DNA from: Agelas oroides
Lineage: Eukaryota; Porifera; Demospongiae; Agelasida; Agelasidae
Assembly (NCBI GenBank): GCA_949130485.1
Contig: OX422185.1
Coordinates: forward strand, 14,817,011-14,881,010
Direction of reading: 5' to 3'
DNA length: 64,000 nucleotides
The notes beneath the pieces are model-generated. The model made no database searches, had not been told where the DNA came from, and saw only the letters and a list, made by a program, of their open reading frames with translations. Positions 59,750 to 64,000 of this stretch are shown here, one piece after another (the stretch's first letter is position 1; each line of letters starts with the position of its first letter). Position numbers and translations under genes: made by a program.

Positions 59750-59784
59750 CACAAACGGGCACGGCCACTAACCGGCACCCTACA
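59750..59784 (-). repeat. Right terminal inverted repeat
   Basis: The complement of the left terminal repeat with two mismatches, ending GGCACCCTACA at 59,784, followed by CACACA and the resumed 36-bp satellite. Confidence 0.93.
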
Positions 59785-59850
59785 CACACATAGCATACTA
59801 AGACCACAGTGTATGTAGTACATACATAGCATACTAAGACCACAATATTA
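59785..59850. repeat. 36-bp satellite, right part (about 1.8 copies)
   Basis: CACATAGCATACTAAGACCA and GTGTATGTAGTACATACATA continue the array interrupted at 49,456. More degenerate relatives (CCCACAGTGTAGTGCATGGG) extend to about 59,950. Confidence 0.9.
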
Positions 59851-62040
59851 TTGAGTGGTCCCCACAGTGTAGTGCATGGGTGCACACATGCTAAGTTGAT
59901 AGTATTAGTGACCACAATGTATACAGAAGCATGGTGCAACACTTAACCCACAATATGAGTTGCCCACAGTGCCGAATGTAAATGTGTGGGTGTGTATACC
60001 CACATAGAGTCAAGCTATATAGGTTATATGAAAACAATGGCTAAATTATGGTTGAGAGAACCAGTCCGCCCACAACAGCCTATACAGAGCTGCCTACAGC
60101 GTGGGTTGGTACATAGCCTACAGTGCATGTATATAGGCATGCACTGTACCCACATTAGCTGGAGGTAGGGCCAGGGCCATTCAGTTCAAGAAAACTTTGT
60201 CTTTTAAAATGGGAGAGAAGGCTAATGCTGCACCAACTGTGCTACCAAAGCAGCGCAGCTGGTTGGGCTCAAATCCTATGTTTTATCTAAATTGTTAACT
60301 CACCTTCCAAGCAAGGTAAGAACAAACTGACCTCTACATAATTTATGATTTATGTACACAATACCAATACACAAGGCTATGATTGGGGAAAAGCCGTGGG
60401 CCTGTAGTGTTTAGATGTAGTAAATGCATGGGTGGGTACAGCTACAGGTATGTGGTACATGTACAACAGATCTTGTGCTACAAGTGTGTGCTTTGCCTTG
60501 AAGAACAACCAGTAGCTTGTTCACTTTGTGAACATGTCCTTCAGCTTCCATCCCTTGAACAAACACTATAAAGAAAGGCCTCAACATGCATAATTGGCAG
60601 TTGTCCTCCTCTTCCTACCTACTACAACATGCAACCTTGGACAGCTTCCCTCCCCTAGTACATATTGACGACACTCACATGATAAATACTCTCCCTCCAA
60701 TTTTGCATGCCGTAAGTGAAGTAGAAGAGCTTGAAAATAAGGCTAGCAATTATCACTATAAGCCCACTCTATTTCCCATCAGCTTTTGTAGCTCTAGACA
60801 AAATGAATACCATCTCTACCCTAGTTAGCTATAAAAGTTTGGGGTATCTAACCGGGTGGGGTATTTACAGTGTGGCAAGGCATGTACAGGTGGCAAGATT
60901 TGCTTGTTGGTATGTAACTTTGGGATATACAGCTGGTTATATATTCAGCCTTCTAAGCAACAAAGATATGATATAACTGGTACGCATGCCAAACACAGCT
61001 GCCAGTATTGAACTGTTGCTTAGCAGGTGGAAGCTGAACTAGAATGAGATTAGTGAGGGTTTTGTTGGTACTGTAACAGGGTAGCTGGACATTCCTTTCT
61101 CACCAACTAGCCATGCATGCCATGTGACTATTAGCACTTGTTAAGTGGTGGAAAGCTGGGCGGGCCTGGGAACGAGGCTACTTCTACAGATGGTTGTAAA
61201 GATGTTATCCAGTTAGAAAGACCTTCACTGTTCTGTTCAGTGTATATAGGTTAGTGTTGTGCACTTCAAGAAGGACATCAGTCTCAACATTCTCATCACA
61301 CATTAAACCACATTCAGTAATGCTTTCAATAACACTCCTGTTCTCTGTCATTCTGCAACATATTTTTGAGCATCAAGAAATATCTGGTTTAACAGCACTC
61401 CATACAGCCTTGTACATACAGTAGTTGGCAGAATGCTTTCAACTTTGGCTAGCTGAAGCACTGATCACTGGATAAAATCCACGAGATTTCTGGATTCTGG
61501 GAAAATTGCTCGAATTGTGATCAGCAAAGTATACTATTAAAATGGAGAGAAAAAGAGAACGTTGAGATTTCAAATGTCAGATTTTCACAAAGACTTTTGT
61601 CTAGATTTCCTAAGATTTCAACCACAGGCATGCAAAATTTTAAGGAGCAAGGACCGATTGGGTAGCCACTGCTATTAAAACAATATCAGTTGACAGTCGT
61701 CTTGCAGCTCAACTGACCAAAAAAGAAAACAAAAGTGGGATTGAATTGTTTTTCTAGTGGATATTTCTATTTCAACAATTCTGGCTAGTTGCTGCAGAAC
61801 ATACAATACACTGAGCCTTTAGTGGAATTTACAAGTTTCCCACATAACATTCATGTATCTGTCTGCCTGTCTGTTGCAACCAATTAACACACAAGCACCA
61901 AAACACATCTAGTTAACTGTAGTTAGGCTTACCTTCAGCTATAGGTGGTCATGCCAGTGGTTCTTTACCTTTCTTCCTCTTCTGCTCAGTGGAGGGGCTT
62001 TCATCAAGTTTCCAGAGAATACGTTGGTCTTAGTCTTGGG
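59850..62040. other. No defended gene
   Basis: A short palindrome lies around 60,113-60,155 (TACAGTGCATG...CATGCACTGTA). The 60,383-60,571 plus-strand frame has several CxxC pairs (RCSKC, CYKC, CSLC) but no splice support. A half-copy of the hAT-like MITE lies at 60,640-60,750, and a lone GGCCTGGGAACGAGGCTA end at 61,164-61,181. Confidence 0.35.
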
Positions 62041-62047
62041 TGTGATC

Positions 62048-62330
62048 AAGATGTCAGCCATTCTGACGCTCACTTGCACTCAAGCAGAACGACTAGCTAT
62101 GTCAGCAGCACTGATACACTGCAGATGTTGGAAGGGATCAAGATATCAGTCATATGCATTCTGATACATGTACTAGCTTCTTGCATACAAACAGAACAAC
62201 TAGCCATGTCAGTAACACTGATACACTGCAGATATTGGAAGTAGTTTTTGTATAAGATGTCAGTCATACGCGCTCTGACGCTATCTGCATGGAAGCGGGA
62301 CAAGATCGCTAGCTACGTCAGTAGCACGAT
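62048..62330. repeat. Three diverged tandem copies, about 90-110 bp each
   Basis: Units start near 62,048, 62,139 and 62,250 and share ATCAAGATGTCAGCCATTCT-like starts, CAGAACGACTAGCTATGTCA and CTGATACACTGCAGAT. A perfect hairpin (ATAGATAATACAGTACG inverted) follows at 62,329-62,362. Confidence 0.75.
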
Positions 62331-62736
62331 AGATAATACAGTACGGCGTACTGTATTATCTATGGGAGCACTGGCAGACTGTTGATTTGTACAAAAGACA
62401 AGTATTACAAAGCGTGCGCGTGCCATCCCTGCTTTATAGAGCTGCTAGCTACCACCTTTGATACCTGAATTTATCCATTGGTTCAGCTGGGCTCTTGGAA
62501 TCGAAATGCTTGAGTTTTATGATGTTCCGTCTTCTCACAGTGCACAGCTAGCTGGTGTCGGCCGTCCTCTATCTCGGCCTAATTAAAATTCCTCGGCTGC
62601 GGAGGTACTTCCCCTGTTAGCTATGAATATTGTCTCGATCTGCCGGCATGACAAGACAGCTGCTGGTATGAGATGGCCTGATGTCGGAGTAATCTCATCC
62701 GCATCATGTGCATGGAGCCATGTAAGCTGACTGTAG

Positions 62737-63475
62737 CGGGTTGGTGTAAAACCTGGACTCTGGACTGGACTATGGACTGATTTTTGGACTGAGACGCTTG
62801 ATATTACCTGATGTAAGTGGCTAAACTGTTGTTTAAAGGGCCCTGGGCCTTGGCAAAGGCATCTTAGACCATGTGACATCATATGCATCCAGCAAGAGAG
62901 TGGCTGTGCATGTGGATTGATATCAGCATTGCAAGGTCCAAGACCCATGTTGGTACGCCTACTGTAGCCAAGGCACATTTGACAATTAGTGTAGTCTATA
63001 TTCATGCAACAACAGTGTGGCTCAGGTTGCAAGATATTTGCTTAAAAACATTGTAGGTTATAGTATGTGGCTGTAAACAGACAACAACCTTCTTATAGCG
63101 TGGTATGATTGGTCCATGAGTGGTATAGTCACAGTTCAGCCTTTCGGACCTCAGCCCATAGAAATCGACCCAGGTCCTCAGAGATCTTGATAAATGCACT
63201 ACCTCCGCTCTTGTGAAATACCAAGAGATACTCATGCATGTCTATGCTCACTCTGCCTTCTTGAACTGTTCTTGGGACAGAACCCAAGTCTCAGGTAACC
63301 TGTTGTCAATTACAAAGCACACAGAGAGCAACAGAACCTCTTCTATAGCTTAGATAACTGATTCGGAGTGGGAAATAGTCGTTGTGGAGCTCCGCAAGGG
63401 TCCAAAACTCAGTCCAAAAATCAGTCCATAGTCCAGTCCATAGTCCAGTCCAGAGTCCAGGTTTTACACCAACCC
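62737..63475. mobile_element. 739-bp element with perfect 8-bp TSD GACTGTAG
   Basis: Inverted ends GGGTTGGTGTAAAACCTGGA and TCCAGGTTTTACACCAACCC extend into GGACTGGACTATGGACTGAT-rich arms of about 60 bp. GACTGTAG is duplicated exactly at 62,729-62,736 and 63,476-63,483, an hAT-type length. The minus-strand frames at 62,583-63,235 across it contain no transposase motif. Confidence 0.9.
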
Positions 63476-63680
63476 GACTGTAGCAGTGTACGTGACCATC
63501 TGCATGTGATTCACAGTCTACGTTATTAACGCCCTAACGGGGTTAATATGGCTGCACATGCAAGGGCTCAGCATTGTCATGCGTCTGCTTATGCAATAAC
63601 AGCAAATGTTGCCTGCCTTTATTTGTTAGTCCCTCCTTTTTCACTGTGCTGCCTCTCCAATGGTTTCTTGTTTGCTGGCT

Positions 63681-63768
63681 TAGCCTTGTTCCCAGGCCTT
63701 CCCACTGTCCAGTTTTTGATCGCTTGTGATCAAAAACTGGACGGTCGGAAGGCCTGGGAATGAGGCTA
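63681..63768. mobile_element. 88-bp hairpin MITE, TAGCCTCG family
   Basis: TAGCCTTGTTCCCAGGCCTT pairs with AAGGCCTGGGAATGAGGCTA. The inner arms GTCCAGTTTTTGATC/GATCAAAAACTGGAC are nearly perfect. It is a minimal two-arm form. Confidence 0.85.
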
Positions 63769-64000
63769 GTTCTGGCTAGGCTTTAAAAAGCAGATGTTTT
63801 TGCCCTATTTGGTTACTTTCAGTACAATTTGAATTATAATGAACAAGCTGTTCACGCTGGTTTCATAATGATATTCATATTCCATACTAGTGGGCCCAAT
63901 ACTTTGCGTCAATTTAGCAAAGTAATTTTATTTGCTGCAGAAAATCACAGTTCTACAGCCTTTCGTACCAAGGTTGACTTGTTTAGTTTTGCCAAAAACT

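Larger units (their letters stand above)
49456..59784 (-). mobile_element. Complete Ginger-like DNA transposon, 10,329 bp
   Basis: The terminal inverted repeats of 35 bp (49,456-49,490 and 59,750-59,784) begin TGTAGGGTGCC and differ at two positions. CACA lies at both junctions; CACACA on both sides exactly restores the interrupted 36-bp satellite unit. The CA dinucleotide makes the duplication length (4 or 6) ambiguous. Ginger elements are cut-and-paste transposons with a Gypsy-type integrase, TGT...ACA ends and 4-bp duplications, and some carry OTU or Ulp1 peptidases. This one encodes, right to left, an integrase and a Josephin-plus-Ulp1 gene. No reverse transcriptase, gag or polymerase B is seen, which argues against an LTR element or a Maverick. 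Near-identical ends, an intact DDE triad and intact peptidase residues suggest a recent insertion. Confidence 0.88.

Noticed and set aside
49456-59784. Maverick/Polinton or LTR retrotransposon identity for the 10-kb element
   Set aside because: No polymerase B, packaging ATPase, capsid, reverse transcriptase or gag sequence. The ends are short TGT...ACA inverted repeats and not long terminal repeats.
60225-60285. tRNA-like T-arm (GGGCTCAAATCC)
   Set aside because: No acceptor-stem, D-arm or anticodon arm can be folded around it.
60383-60571. Possible CxxC zinc-binding exon
   Set aside because: Several CxxC pairs are visible (RCSKC, CYKC, CSLC), but spacing fits no finger I know. There are no good splice sites and no neighbouring exon.
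62583-63235. 149-codon minus-strand frame with several Cys
   Set aside because: It runs from unique DNA into a non-autonomous element across its target duplication and has no motif or splice signals.

Overview
The window is animal nuclear DNA, most likely from a marine invertebrate. A demosponge would fit the short GT-AG introns, AT-rich intergenic sequence and very dense miniature transposons, but no marker gene here proves it. Coding density is low. I could delimit exons of one well-supported multi-exon host gene on the minus strand (about 40.6-44.5 kb), the last two exons of a leucine-rich-repeat (NLR-like) gene on the plus strand (25.9 and 33.8 kb), a 199-codon open frame at 12.5 kb, a TATA-driven first exon at 8.66 kb and a few weaker exons. 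Most of the rest is mobile or tandemly repeated DNA.

The outstanding object is a complete 10.3-kb DNA transposon at 49,456-59,784. It has 35-bp terminal inverted repeats (33/35 identical, TGT...ACA ends) and sits inside a 36-bp satellite array, about 12 units on its left and about 2 on its right, with CACA(CA) duplicated at the junctions. All its genes are on the minus strand. First comes a retroviral-type DD35E integrase with an HHCC zinc finger, as in Ginger elements. Then comes a roughly 20-exon gene that encodes two different deconjugating cysteine peptidases: a Josephin-like (ataxin-3-type) domain in a long first exon and an intact Ulp1/C48 SUMO-protease domain spread over small exons. 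The two genes share one reading frame and are separated by a single TGA followed immediately by a splice acceptor of the same phase as the integrase acceptor. A common first exon could therefore feed either product. The left subterminal region carries about ten 114-bp repeats, each with a near-copy of the inner end of the terminal repeat.

Layout. 0-5 kb: a TA-flanked poly-C MITE, a 49-bp minisatellite and a decayed hAT copy with a BED finger inserted into it. 5-14 kb: weak plus-strand exons, a promoter with a 5-codon first exon, several MITEs and the 199-codon ORF. 14.4-16.8 kb: a 21-copy 115-bp satellite. 17-25 kb: mostly repeats, including a hAT-type MITE with a perfect 8-bp target duplication. 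25.9-33.9 kb: the LRR gene's last two exons flanking a 7.8-kb intron packed with palindromic and inverted-repeat elements. 35.9-37.6 kb: mobile elements nested three deep. 40.5-44.5 kb: the Ser-rich host gene, with its terminal coding exon duplicated in a 583-bp tandem duplication. 45-49 kb: repeats, a terminal exon with polyadenylation signals and a hammerhead-like motif. 49.0-59.9 kb: the 36-bp array and the Ginger-like element. 60-64 kb: repeats and another 8-bp-TSD element.

All functional statements rest on reading motifs by eye. No alignment, gene prediction or database search was run.
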